64,000 nucleotides of DNA from JBBDYG01 sp040901765 (lineage in GTDB: Bacteria > Planctomycetota > Planctomycetia > Pirellulales > Lacipirellulaceae): positions 1 to 64,000 of the forward strand of contig JBBDYG010000092.1 in the NCBI GenBank assembly GCA_040901765.1. The letters run 5' to 3'. Positions 35,160-42,810 of the stretch are shown piece by piece; the stretch's first letter is position 1, and the number at the start of each line of letters is the position of its first letter. The notes under the pieces were generated by a model. That model did no database searches, was not told the DNA's origin, and saw only the letters and a program-made list of their open reading frames with translations. The translations under genes were made by a program, and so were the position numbers.

Positions 35160-36263
35160 TTACGCGGCTTTGCGGAGCGGTTCTTCTTCCGCCCACCGCT
35201 CGAGCTGCTCGGGCGGGATGGTGCGGCTGAGTTTCAAGCGATCCTCGCCGCGAAGCTGGCAGACGCCCCACTTGTCGAGAAAGTATTTACCGCCGTTGTA
35301 CACGCTGCGGTAGTACTTCTTATTTGGGTAGGCGGCCACGTTGGTCGGTATCACTCGCAAGTTGAACGCCAGACGATAGCGATCGGTGGTGTTCGGTCCC
35401 GAGCCGTGAACGCAGCGTTCGGTGAAGATGATGAACTGTCCCGCCTTGACCGGCACCTCGTGCCAGGGAACTTTGTTCTCATCGAAATCGAGCGTGTAGG
35501 CGGCGTTGTAAAAGCCCTCTTCGCCGCCGAATTTTATCGGCCGCATGCGGTCGTGGGTGCCCGGCGCGAATCGCATGCAGCCGTTCTCATGCGTCGCGTC
35601 GTCCACGGCGATCCAGACGGTAAGCTGAAAGATCTCGCTGCGGTCGGCAGGGAAAATAGCCGGGTCTTGGTAATCCTCGACCATGAACGTGCTGGCGTGG
35701 TGCCACTGAATCGTTGGGGCTTTCGGGCCTTTGTAAAAAATCTGCGACCGCCAACAGAGCAGGTCCGGTCCCAGAATCTGCGCCACGCGCTCCGTGATTG
35801 CCGGCGACTTCATGTAGTTCCACAACCGCGGATTCTCGAAATGGCGGTCCCGCGGCGTGACGAAGTTATAGGTCTTCGACTTCGTCTGCTCGATCGCCAG
35901 CAAGTCCTTCTTGAAGTCTTGCATCTGCTCGCGCGAGAAAGCGTCGAAGGGGCCGATGAAGCCGTTCTCGTAGAACTGCTTTAGCTGTTCGTGCGAGAGT
36001 TGATACTCGGGAGCGACTTGTGCCTTCGGCTCGATCTTCGCCGGCATCTTGAAATAGCACGGCTGATCGATGAAGGCCTTGGTGACTCGCGACTTCAGCA
36101 ACATGCCGAACATCTCGAAATCCCAATTCTTGACGATCGACTTGAGGTCGCGCGGCAGGATCGACGTCGGAAGCCTTAAGAATTTGTAAGCGGCCAAGCC
36201 CGATAGGGCGGCCATGATCGGGATGCGCTGCCACAGGGGCCGCACCTTCGGATGCAGATTCAT
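35160..36263 (-). CDS. SyrB2-like Fe(II)/2-oxoglutarate halogenase candidate (PhyH fold)
   Basis: A 367-residue phytanoyl-CoA-dioxygenase-fold protein. The iron-binding facial triad normally reads HxD...H. Here the first part is His188-His189-Ala190 in QWHHASTF, so the carboxylate ligand is replaced by Ala, as in SyrB2 (His116, Ala118), where the vacancy holds chloride. The distal His is His286 (CVHGSG). Arg297 and Arg303 keep the 6-residue spacing of SyrB2 Arg248 and Arg254. From memory, ENGFIGPFDAFS, ILGPDLLCWR and NGCMRFAPGTHD also match SyrB2 closely. ATG 36261-36263 has GGAG 8 bases upstream; a GTG two codons earlier is possible. No carrier protein is nearby, so the substrate may be free or lipid-like. 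Confidence 0.8.
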   Translation of the reverse strand: MNLHPKVRPLWQRIPIMAALSGLAAYKFLRLPTSILPRDLKSIVKNWDFEMFGMLLKSRVTKAFIDQPCYFKMPAKIEPKAQVAPEYQLSHEQLKQFYENGFIGPFDAFSREQMQDFKKDLLAIEQTKSKTYNFVTPRDRHFENPRLWNYMKSPAITERVAQILGPDLLCWRSQIFYKGPKAPTIQWHHASTFMVEDYQDPAIFPADRSEIFQLTVWIAVDDATHENGCMRFAPGTHDRMRPIKFGGEEGFYNAAYTLDFDENKVPWHEVPVKAGQFIIFTERCVHGSGPNTTDRYRLAFNLRVIPTNVAAYPNKKYYRSVYNGGKYFLDKWGVCQLRGEDRLKLSRTIPPEQLERWAEEEPLRKAA

Positions 36264-36540
36264 CGCCACGACTCCAAGGGGGACGACCGCCGCCAGCTAG
36301 CGCGGCGTCGCGGCCACGCACCGTAAGCTGGAACAGTTCTTATGGATTATCGGACCGTTACCGGTTGGGAGATTAGCAACGGCTGGAAACCCGCACTGCT
36401 AGCTCCCAGCCCGTGGAAAATCCCGGTAACGGGCCGTTTCGCGCGGCTTAGGCCATTCATTCGCCAGGCATCGGGACATATACTCCAAGGAGCGATTCAA
36501 TCATCCGGCGATCGCCGGTAAATTCCAGGAGCCACCGACA

Positions 36541-38076
36541 GTGTTTGCTGATAGCTTGCACGAGCGAGGCACCCATCGAGGACTTTCCTGGATGCTTTGG
36601 CCCACACGACTGCTGTCGTTGGCGGCGCTAGCGATTGCCGGCTACTTGTTTTGGGCACACACCACGGGAACGCCGATCGCCGGGTGCGATCCGACGAGTG
36701 GATTGGGCTGTGGCGAGGCGCTTTCCAGCCGCTGGTCGGTGTGGTTTGGGATACCGGTACTATGGATCGGCGCAGCCTGCTACGCGGTGATCTTTGTTGC
36801 GAGTTGGGGACTGGCCCGGCATGGTGAGGGCGTCAGCGCTTTCGCCTGGCGAACGTTCGTCGCCGCCGTGGTTCTTGCCGCGGGAGCGGGGCTTTGGTTC
36901 CTCGGGTTGCAACTCGTTGGTGAGTCGAGTCTCTGTCCTTATTGCATCGCGATCCATGCCTGTGGATTGATGATTGCGACCCTCGTCGGCGTTTATTTGC
37001 TCGCGAATCGGATGGCCGAGCAGCGTCAGCCCGGGGCGGCCAATTTGGTGGGTTTGCGTTCGACCTTGGGTTCGCGCACTACGCCGATCGCGTCCATTCA
37101 ATCTCCGCTGGCGCTCCCGTCGCTGGCATTGTCCTATGTGATTTCAATCTTAGCTTTATCGGCACTCGTGAGCGGGCAAGTCTTGTTTGCTCCGCCGCAG
37201 TATCTAGTGGCGGATGGGCAGCTAGATCAGCCGGTCGACTTGGATGCGCCATCCACGAAAGCGACGCCGGAGAGAAATGTCGATTCTGCGACCGATTCGG
37301 CGCCGTCTGCAGCCGATGCGACGCCACCGGTTGTGGAAGGCGATGCGGTCGATGACGAAAACCGGCATGAAGTTCTCAAAGTCGATCCCAGCGTCAATTC
37401 GGCAGCGTCGAAGGAGTCAGCCGCGGCGGAAGCGCTTGCAAAAATTACCAGCGGACGACGTAAGACAGGAAACCGCACGGTCGAATTGCTCAAGGGCAAA
37501 CTTAAGATCGACACGTACGAGCATCCGGTGTTGGGCAACCCCGACGCGGAACACGTGATCGTCGAGTTTTTTGATTACAAGTGTCCCCATTGCCGACTCA
37601 TGCACAAGTTCGTCGCCGAATCGCTGCCAAAGTATGGCGAACAGTTGGCGATTGTCATGCTTCCGGTTCCCAATGACATTCTCTGCAACCGGTATGTTCG
37701 GCAGGGAGGAGAAGATCATCGCGGCGCGTGTAAGCTCGCGAATCTGGCCATTGCGACCGCCGATCTTGATCCCCTGACTTTCGTTAGGTTGCACGATTGG
37801 ATCATGGATCAGGAACACCCTCCGAGCTATTCCAGCAGTTTGCGGCGTGCTAGCCAGACGATTGATCAGAGTAAATTGATCGGACAGCTTGCGCGAGCCG
37901 ATGTCCCCGAGCGCGTGCAGCGGTACATCGAACTGTTTGCCACGATGAGCCGAACCGTCAAGTCGTCGCTGCCGATGCAAATCGTGGGCGATGAGGTGAT
38001 CTCGGGCGCGCCGGCGTCCGCGCAAGAGCTAAGCGACCTGTGGGAACAAAAACTGGGGATCAAGCCGGTGCAGTAG
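36541..38076 (+). CDS. Vitamin K epoxide reductase / DsbA-like thioredoxin fusion
   Basis: A 511-residue membrane protein combining a VKOR domain and a periplasmic thioredoxin-like domain, a self-contained disulfide-forming system. The VKOR part (about 15-165) has four hydrophobic helices, the loop cysteine pair region (GCDPTSGLGCGEALSSRWSV) and the quinone-side motif CPYC. A further membrane helix (about 195-220) leads to a low-complexity Ala/Asp linker. The DsbA-like domain from about 315 has FFDYKCPHC. The GTG at 36541 follows AGGAG. The last 17 bases overlap the convergent DUF202 gene. Confidence 0.88.
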   Translation: MFADSLHERGTHRGLSWMLWPTRLLSLAALAIAGYLFWAHTTGTPIAGCDPTSGLGCGEALSSRWSVWFGIPVLWIGAACYAVIFVASWGLARHGEGVSAFAWRTFVAAVVLAAGAGLWFLGLQLVGESSLCPYCIAIHACGLMIATLVGVYLLANRMAEQRQPGAANLVGLRSTLGSRTTPIASIQSPLALPSLALSYVISILALSALVSGQVLFAPPQYLVADGQLDQPVDLDAPSTKATPERNVDSATDSAPSAADATPPVVEGDAVDDENRHEVLKVDPSVNSAASKESAAAEALAKITSGRRKTGNRTVELLKGKLKIDTYEHPVLGNPDAEHVIVEFFDYKCPHCRLMHKFVAESLPKYGEQLAIVMLPVPNDILCNRYVRQGGEDHRGACKLANLAIATADLDPLTFVRLHDWIMDQEHPPSYSSSLRRASQTIDQSKLIGQLARADVPERVQRYIELFATMSRTVKSSLPMQIVGDEVISGAPASAQELSDLWEQKLGIKPVQ

Positions 38077-38518
38077 CGCAATCGCGGATGTCAGTTGTGA
38101 GCGTCGCCGCGTTGGGCTTTCCCGCCCCGCTGCCGTTAACGCCCCCGGCCAAATAAATTGCGAGCATAATGCCCAGCAATACAAGCACGCCCGTCAGCAC
38201 GAGGCTTGGCATGCTGGAATAACGACGTGGCAAATCTTGTGGCGGCAATTCGCTGCGGAACTTCCAGTGCTGCCAACCGGCAATGGCGACCGCCGCAGTA
38301 CCCAGCAACACAAAGCCGACGCCCAGGACCGTCGAACTGGTCAGTGACGTCGGATCGTGCTGGCCCCGCATGAGCCGCAGAAAAAGCCCGAACCGGGCGA
38401 CGAGAAAGCCGATCCCAATCACCGCCAGCCCCGTCCGATGCCAGGCGAGGAGCGTTCGTTCGGCGGCAAAGTAGACACGCGGGTCGTGGTAATCGGTGAT
38501 CTGCGCCTTTTCAATCAC
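38060..38518 (-). CDS. DUF202 (YidH-like) membrane protein
   Basis: A 152-residue inner-membrane protein of the DUF202 family. The family N-terminus is clear: DPRVYFAAERTLLAWHRTGLAV, with three hydrophobic segments (about 28-48, 66-86 and 108-130). The function of the family is unknown. It overlaps the VKOR fusion tail-to-tail by 17 bases. The cytosine deaminase-like gene ends 18 bases upstream of it on the same strand, so it may be the last gene of that transcript. Confidence 0.85.
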   Translation of the reverse strand: MIEKAQITDYHDPRVYFAAERTLLAWHRTGLAVIGIGFLVARFGLFLRLMRGQHDPTSLTSSTVLGVGFVLLGTAAVAIAGWQHWKFRSELPPQDLPRRYSSMPSLVLTGVLVLLGIMLAIYLAGGVNGSGAGKPNAATLTTDIRDCATAPA

Positions 38519-38536
38519 GGTCCGGAGCTATCCTGT

Positions 38537-39094
38537 TTATCGTTTTTCGATCCGACGCCAAACTTCTTCATGCGATAGACCCGCGCTGGGATCATTCATG
38601 AGCTCGTCCCGCCGGCGCAGAATTTCATGTTCCATCAGTTGCAGTTCTCCGATGTCCTCATTCCACAGCGTCGGATGTTGCTTGATGAAATCCTGCAATA
38701 GCTGGTAGCACTGCGGGTCATCGACAACCACCAGTTCTACACCGCGTGAGCGCAGGTATTCTTCCGGGCCGCGAAAGGTGCGGTTCTCGCCGATCACAAT
38801 CTTGGGAATCTTGTATAGCAGGCTGGCGCCGCTGCACATATCGCAGGGCGAGAGCGTGGTGTAGAGCGTCGCCCGGCAGTAGTCATGGGGAGTGAGCCGC
38901 CCGGCGTTTTCGAGCGCGTCCATCTCCGCGTGCAAGATCGCACTACCGCGCTGGACGCGACGATTGTGTCCCCGGCCCACGATCTCGCCGTCGATCACCA
39001 ACACCGAGCCGATCGGAATGCCCGGCTGGCCAGCGGTGACTTCGGCAAGTCCCTGGCGAGCTTCGGCCAACGCGACCGCTAAGAACTCATCCAT
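38537..39094 (-). CDS. Cytosine deaminase-like nucleobase deaminase (fungal Fcy1 type)
   Basis: A 185-residue zinc deaminase of the CDA fold. Zinc ligands are His and Glu in LHAEMDAL and the two cysteines in TLSPCDMCSGA. Segments such as RGHNRRVQRGSA, YTTLSPCDMC, VVVDDPQC and EDIGE agree, as remembered, with yeast cytosine deaminase and less with tRNA adenosine deaminases or bacterial guanine deaminases. Expected reaction: cytosine to uracil plus ammonia. About 30 extra C-terminal residues are Arg/Glu-rich. It starts 14 bases after the cyclase-family gene, so the two form an operon. Confidence 0.82.
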   Translation of the reverse strand: MDEFLAVALAEARQGLAEVTAGQPGIPIGSVLVIDGEIVGRGHNRRVQRGSAILHAEMDALENAGRLTPHDYCRATLYTTLSPCDMCSGASLLYKIPKIVIGENRTFRGPEEYLRSRGVELVVVDDPQCYQLLQDFIKQHPTLWNEDIGELQLMEHEILRRRDELMNDPSAGLSHEEVWRRIEKR

Positions 39095-39108
39095 TGCTAT
39101 TCCTCTTT

Positions 39109-39921
39109 TTATTCGGATGGCACGATCGCCACCACCCGGCAGGGCGCACCGCTGCCGCCGGCGATTTTCATCGGCAGAGCGATGACTGTAAATCCAGCCG
39201 GCGGTAGCTGCTCCAAATTCGTCACATTCTCCAGCGCGGGCACATTGTCGCGACAGAGCCGCACGTGGCTCTCGAAGTCCTGCGATTGTCCATGATCGAT
39301 ACTCGCCGTGTCGATACCGACCGCGCGAATCTTGCGACGAGAAACGAGCCAGTCGGCCGCCACGGGATCGAGACCCGGGAAATGGAGCTGTGCCACGCCC
39401 TCCCGGCCGGTCGCCGTGGTGCCCAGGTACTTCACGCGATCGGGCCAGTGCTGTGCATATCCCGTCCGTAACAGCACGATCTTGTCATCGAGCGAAGCGT
39501 TGTGGCGTTGCTCCCATTCGAGCAGATCCTCGACGCTCACCTGATAATCGCAATCGACAGCGCACTTCGCGGAGACATCGACACAAGCGGCCGGCCCCAT
39601 CAGACGCTCGAGCGGGATTTCGTCAACGGTCTGGCGGTTCTCGAAAAAATGGTTCGGCGCATCGATGTGCGTGCCGCCATGCTCCGCCGCGGTGAACCGG
39701 TTGGCCGAATAGTAGTAGCCACGATCGGTAAAGCCCGCCGGACCACGTTCCAGCTTGAACCCGGCCTCGGTCGGCCAATAAACGGTTTGGTCGTCGAACG
39801 GGTGCGAGAGATCGACGATGCGGCCAGATAGCGGCCGCTCGTCGGCGAATAGGCACGGGCTTGGGACCGCGACTACGAAAAACGTTACCCAGACAACTGA
39901 ACTTCGTAAAATAGAGAACAC
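39109..39921 (-). CDS. Cyclase family (kynurenine formamidase-like) metal hydrolase, exported
   Basis: A 270-residue member of the cyclase/arylformamidase superfamily. The metal-binding signature appears as EHGGTHIDAPNHF near residue 80, preceded by DLSHPFDDQTVYWP and followed by GIDTASIDHG with a further His. The N-terminus is a signal peptide (VVAVPSPCLFA), so it acts outside the cytoplasm, unlike KynB. Family members hydrolyse N-formylkynurenine, cyclic amides or isatin. It leads an operon with the nucleobase deaminase, which may hint at a pyrimidine-related amide, but its export argues for caution. Confidence 0.85.
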   Translation of the reverse strand: MFSILRSSVVWVTFFVVAVPSPCLFADERPLSGRIVDLSHPFDDQTVYWPTEAGFKLERGPAGFTDRGYYYSANRFTAAEHGGTHIDAPNHFFENRQTVDEIPLERLMGPAACVDVSAKCAVDCDYQVSVEDLLEWEQRHNASLDDKIVLLRTGYAQHWPDRVKYLGTTATGREGVAQLHFPGLDPVAADWLVSRRKIRAVGIDTASIDHGQSQDFESHVRLCRDNVPALENVTNLEQLPPAGFTVIALPMKIAGGSGAPCRVVAIVPSE

Positions 39922-40078
39922 GAGCCAAATTTCCGGTTAAGGACGCGGTTCTTGCCCAACTCAATCATCGTTCCGCAATTCTACCTCACCTTTTTTCTCA
40001 TCATTTGAACTTTCGTCCAGTCTGGCGCAACCTAGTGAGTAGAGCCGAGCGCTAGTATCGGCCTGGCAAAGGAGAGGC

Positions 40079-40627
40079 ATGAGCGACCCGGCGGATCGGC
40101 TGTACGAGCAGGTGCTGTTGCTGCGGTGTCAGGCCGGAGACGAGGCGGCGTTCGTAGAGATCGTCGCCGGCTATGATCCGCGGCTGCGGTATTTCCTGCG
40201 AAAGCTGGTCCATCAAGCACATTTGGTGGACGACTTGCTGCAAGAAGTGTGGCTCGACGTGCATCGCGGGCTGCCGAAACTCAAGGAGCTTGCCGCCTTT
40301 CGAGCCTGGCTGTATCGCATCGCTCGCGACCGGGCCGTGCGTTACCTTCGCAAGAAGGAGCATGTGACCGCGCTGCCGGAAGATTTTGAACTGCTGGAAG
40401 TGGACGAGACTAATTTTACGGCCGACGATGTTGCCCACATTCATACGGCGCTCGATAAAATCCCAACGGCACAGCGCGAAGTGCTCGTGCTGCGGTACCT
40501 CGAAGAGATGCCCTACGAAGAAATCGCTCGGGTGATTTCCGCGCCGCCGGGCACCGTTCGCTCGCGTTTGCATTACGCCAAACACGCCTTGCGCCACGAA
40601 CTTGAAAGGACCATGGCACATGACTGA
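40079..40627 (+). CDS. ECF-type RNA polymerase sigma factor
   Basis: A 182-residue group 4 sigma factor. Region 2 runs about 20-90 (DDLLQEVWLDVHRGLPKL, FRAWLYRIARDRAVRYLRK). A linker follows, and region 4 is at about 120-175 (LDKIPTAQREVLVLRYLEEM, YEEIARVISAPPGTVRSRLH). The ATG at 40079 follows GGAGAGG. The gene overlaps the next one by 8 bases; that product is a membrane protein that may act as its partner or anti-sigma factor. Target promoters are unknown. Confidence 0.92.
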   Translation: MSDPADRLYEQVLLLRCQAGDEAAFVEIVAGYDPRLRYFLRKLVHQAHLVDDLLQEVWLDVHRGLPKLKELAAFRAWLYRIARDRAVRYLRKKEHVTALPEDFELLEVDETNFTADDVAHIHTALDKIPTAQREVLVLRYLEEMPYEEIARVISAPPGTVRSRLHYAKHALRHELERTMAHD

Positions 40628-41129
40628 AAAACAACTGGGCCAAGCTCTGCTGGACCTCAATCTTTCCGCCGGGACGGGTGCCGCCGATCCGAAACAACTC
40701 ACCCACAAGATTCTGTCGCAAGACGAACGCCGCGTCAGGCGCTGGACTTGGGTGACGATCGTGCTGTGGGTGCTGGCGGCGCTGATGGTGTTGTGGATGT
40801 TTATTGCAATGGGGCTGCTGATGCCATTTCAGGCCAAGATTCACCAAGAGATGCAAGCGCGTGAAGCCAAGGCGGACGGGGCACTATCTGTTCACGGGCC
40901 TCGCCTGACTGATAAGGAGCTTAAGAGTGCGCAAGAGTCGGCGCAGGTGTTCTCCCTGATGATTACCCTCGGCGTGGCGGGATCGGTCGGCATGTTGGGC
41001 CTCGCCACGCTGTCGGCAGTGCTGCTGGTGCTTGCTTCCCGAAGGGCGACCCTACGGCAGATCAACGCGAGTTTGCTCGAAATTTCGGAGCAACTCAAGA
41101 CAATGCGGGCAGGGCCAAGCCACGGGTAA
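40620..41129 (+). CDS. Two-helix membrane protein, possible anti-sigma partner
   Basis: A 169-residue protein with a cytoplasmic N-terminal part (about 1-40, TEKQLGQALLDLNLS) and transmembrane segments at about 43-66 and 105-135. A charged helical linker lies between them, and a C-terminal coiled-coil-like helix (LRQINASLLEISEQLKTM) follows. The ATG at 40620 overlaps the sigma factor by 8 bases, which points to coupled translation and a regulatory link. It lacks a recognisable ZAS zinc motif. The anti-sigma role is inferred from position only. Confidence 0.7.
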   Translation: MTEKQLGQALLDLNLSAGTGAADPKQLTHKILSQDERRVRRWTWVTIVLWVLAALMVLWMFIAMGLLMPFQAKIHQEMQAREAKADGALSVHGPRLTDKELKSAQESAQVFSLMITLGVAGSVGMLGLATLSAVLLVLASRRATLRQINASLLEISEQLKTMRAGPSHG

Positions 41130-41138
41130 TCGTGGAAC

Positions 41139-41207
41139 TGCTAATGGACGCTAAAGATACGCTAATAATCGGACACTTCCTCATTGGCGCCCATTAGCGT
41201 CGATCAG
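41139..41207. repeat. Imperfect palindrome (GCTAAT type)
   Basis: The left arm at about 41139-41166 (GCTAATGGACGCTAA and following) pairs imperfectly with the right arm at about 41182-41207. The units resemble those of the inner arms at 25453-25539. The right arm encodes the last residues (LIDANGRQ) of the FloA-like protein on the minus strand. Confidence 0.65.
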
Positions 41208-41528
41208 CGGTTTTCCCAACTGTTTCTGGACGAGCTCCACCAAATCGTCCCGATCGCGAACGCGGGTTCGGGAATCAACGTAGACGCTTTCGACTTCGCC
41301 GATCGTTGTCGCCACGCCGCTCCGCTTCAGCACGATGTACGATTCGACCAACAACAGAGGCGGGTTACCACGCAGCCGCATGGCGATGATTGTTACCAGC
41401 GGAACGGGCGTGCCATAGAGAACCGCGCGCAGCCAGGGGCGGGCAAGCATCAAAAAGATTACCGCCACCCCAAGCATTAGACAAAGGAGCAGAACTAACG
41501 CGATGATGAATGCGAATTCCGGTGGCAT
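41181..41528 (-). CDS. Short FloA-like (flotillin-like) membrane protein
   Basis: A 115-residue protein whose sequence resembles only the N-terminal part of FloA/UPF0365 flotillin-like scaffold proteins. It has one strong membrane helix (FIIALVLLLCLMLGVAVIFL) and then PLVTIIAMRLRGNPPLLLVESYIVLKRSG and a short helical region. Full FloA is about 330 residues, so the SPFH and coiled-coil parts are missing. The last residues are encoded by a palindrome arm. It may be a truncated gene or a naturally short paralogue. Confidence 0.65.
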   Translation of the reverse strand: MPPEFAFIIALVLLLCLMLGVAVIFLMLARPWLRAVLYGTPVPLVTIIAMRLRGNPPLLLVESYIVLKRSGVATTIGEVESVYVDSRTRVRDRDDLVELVQKQLGKPLIDANGRQ

Positions 41529-41584
41529 ATCTCTTCACCTCGCGATAGCACAGCCGCCGCGCCGACCCAAGATGAGTCGGCCAT

Positions 41585-42718
41585 CTATTGTTCCGCCGAA
41601 CCTACCGCCGCCGCGCGAAGGATTTCAAATCCCATGCGGTCGATCGAGCTGTCGCCGGCGAAGTCGTCGCCATAGTTGGTGATCAGCACGACGCCAAGCT
41701 GCTTCGATTTCACAGTACCCAGGAAGCTGTGGTATCCCCCCGTCCCGCCGTTGTGCCAGTGAATCGTGAGGCCGCTGGCTGGGTCGTTGAGGATTTGCCA
41801 GCCTAATCCAGTATTTTCTGTCTTGGTGCGATAGTGAGACTCTTGTGACCGGTCGAGCGCCTTGCGCAGCGGGCCGTCTTTGCCATCGACGTTCGCTTCG
41901 GAAAACACGAGCAAGTCATGCACCGTAGAGCGGAGCGCGCCGGCCGGTGCCATTACGTCGAAGTTCCAGTTGGAAGCCACGGTGCCATTTGGCGCATGGC
42001 CGGCAACCAACCGCGCATTCTGAGCATCGGATAGTTGCGTCGTTGTGTCGGGCATTCCAAGTGGCTCGCAGATGGTACTGCGGACCAAACTATCGAACGA
42101 CTCCCCCTTCTTTTCCGCGAGAAGATATCCCAACAGGGCCACGCCGAGATTGGAATACGCCTGCTTCTCCCCTGGTGGATAGTTGGGCTTGAGGGTTCGC
42201 AAACACTCTTGGAGGTCGTCGGCTCCATACTTTGCATAAGGGTCGATCCAAGTGGCGATCAGATTGTTGGGCAACCGCGGCAGGCCCGAAGTATGTGTTG
42301 CCAACTGCTTGAATGTGATCGCGCCGACTTCGGGGGAGACGGTGAAGTCTTTGGGCAAATGCTCGCTGATGGGGTCATCGAGCTTTAGCAGGCCGTCCTG
42401 TTCACACTGGGCGAGCAGAATCGAAGTAAAGACTTTGGTGATGGAGCCAATCTCGTATACGAGATTCTCATCAGGCGTTTTTGCATCGGGCGGCTGATCG
42501 GCGCCAAAACTTGCCACATAACGTTGGCCATCTTGGAACACGCCGATGGTGAGTCGGCAATGGTCGCGCTTTGCGACGTAGGGCTTGGCTAGCTCGGCGA
42601 TGTGCGACTCTAAGTCGCTTTGAGTTGATGGCGTTTCAGCCACGCACTCGGAGGCGACGGCCGAAGCAACAATGAATGCGATAAATGCAATCATCTGCAA
42701 AGGAATCTTACGAGGCAT
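41585..42718 (-). CDS. Serine hydrolase, beta-lactamase class C-like
   Basis: A 377-residue exported serine hydrolase of the class C beta-lactamase / D-Ala-D-Ala carboxypeptidase family. The signal peptide is MPRKIPLQMIAFIAFIVASA and following. The catalytic motifs are SITK (SxxK) near residue 90, YSN near 185 and HNGGTGG (HxG-like) near 320. The ATG at 42718 gives a clean signal peptide; an upstream in-frame ATG adds 13 residues. Such proteins are usually esterases or peptidases rather than true resistance enzymes. It lies downstream of larE on the same strand. Confidence 0.9.
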   Translation of the reverse strand: MPRKIPLQMIAFIAFIVASAVASECVAETPSTQSDLESHIAELAKPYVAKRDHCRLTIGVFQDGQRYVASFGADQPPDAKTPDENLVYEIGSITKVFTSILLAQCEQDGLLKLDDPISEHLPKDFTVSPEVGAITFKQLATHTSGLPRLPNNLIATWIDPYAKYGADDLQECLRTLKPNYPPGEKQAYSNLGVALLGYLLAEKKGESFDSLVRSTICEPLGMPDTTTQLSDAQNARLVAGHAPNGTVASNWNFDVMAPAGALRSTVHDLLVFSEANVDGKDGPLRKALDRSQESHYRTKTENTGLGWQILNDPASGLTIHWHNGGTGGYHSFLGTVKSKQLGVVLITNYGDDFAGDSSIDRMGFEILRAAAVGSAEQ

Positions 42719-42810
42719 CGGTTGTTCGCGGTTAAACGTTGGCTGTCGAACTCGCATGCCAGAGTTTACCTGCTGAACACGCCAAATGCACGGAGCCGGA
42801 CACCAATTAT

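Noticed and set aside
41585..42718. Beta-lactam resistance gene
   Set aside because: SxxK, YxN and HxG motifs are shared by many esterases and peptidases of this family. Nothing in the context suggests resistance.
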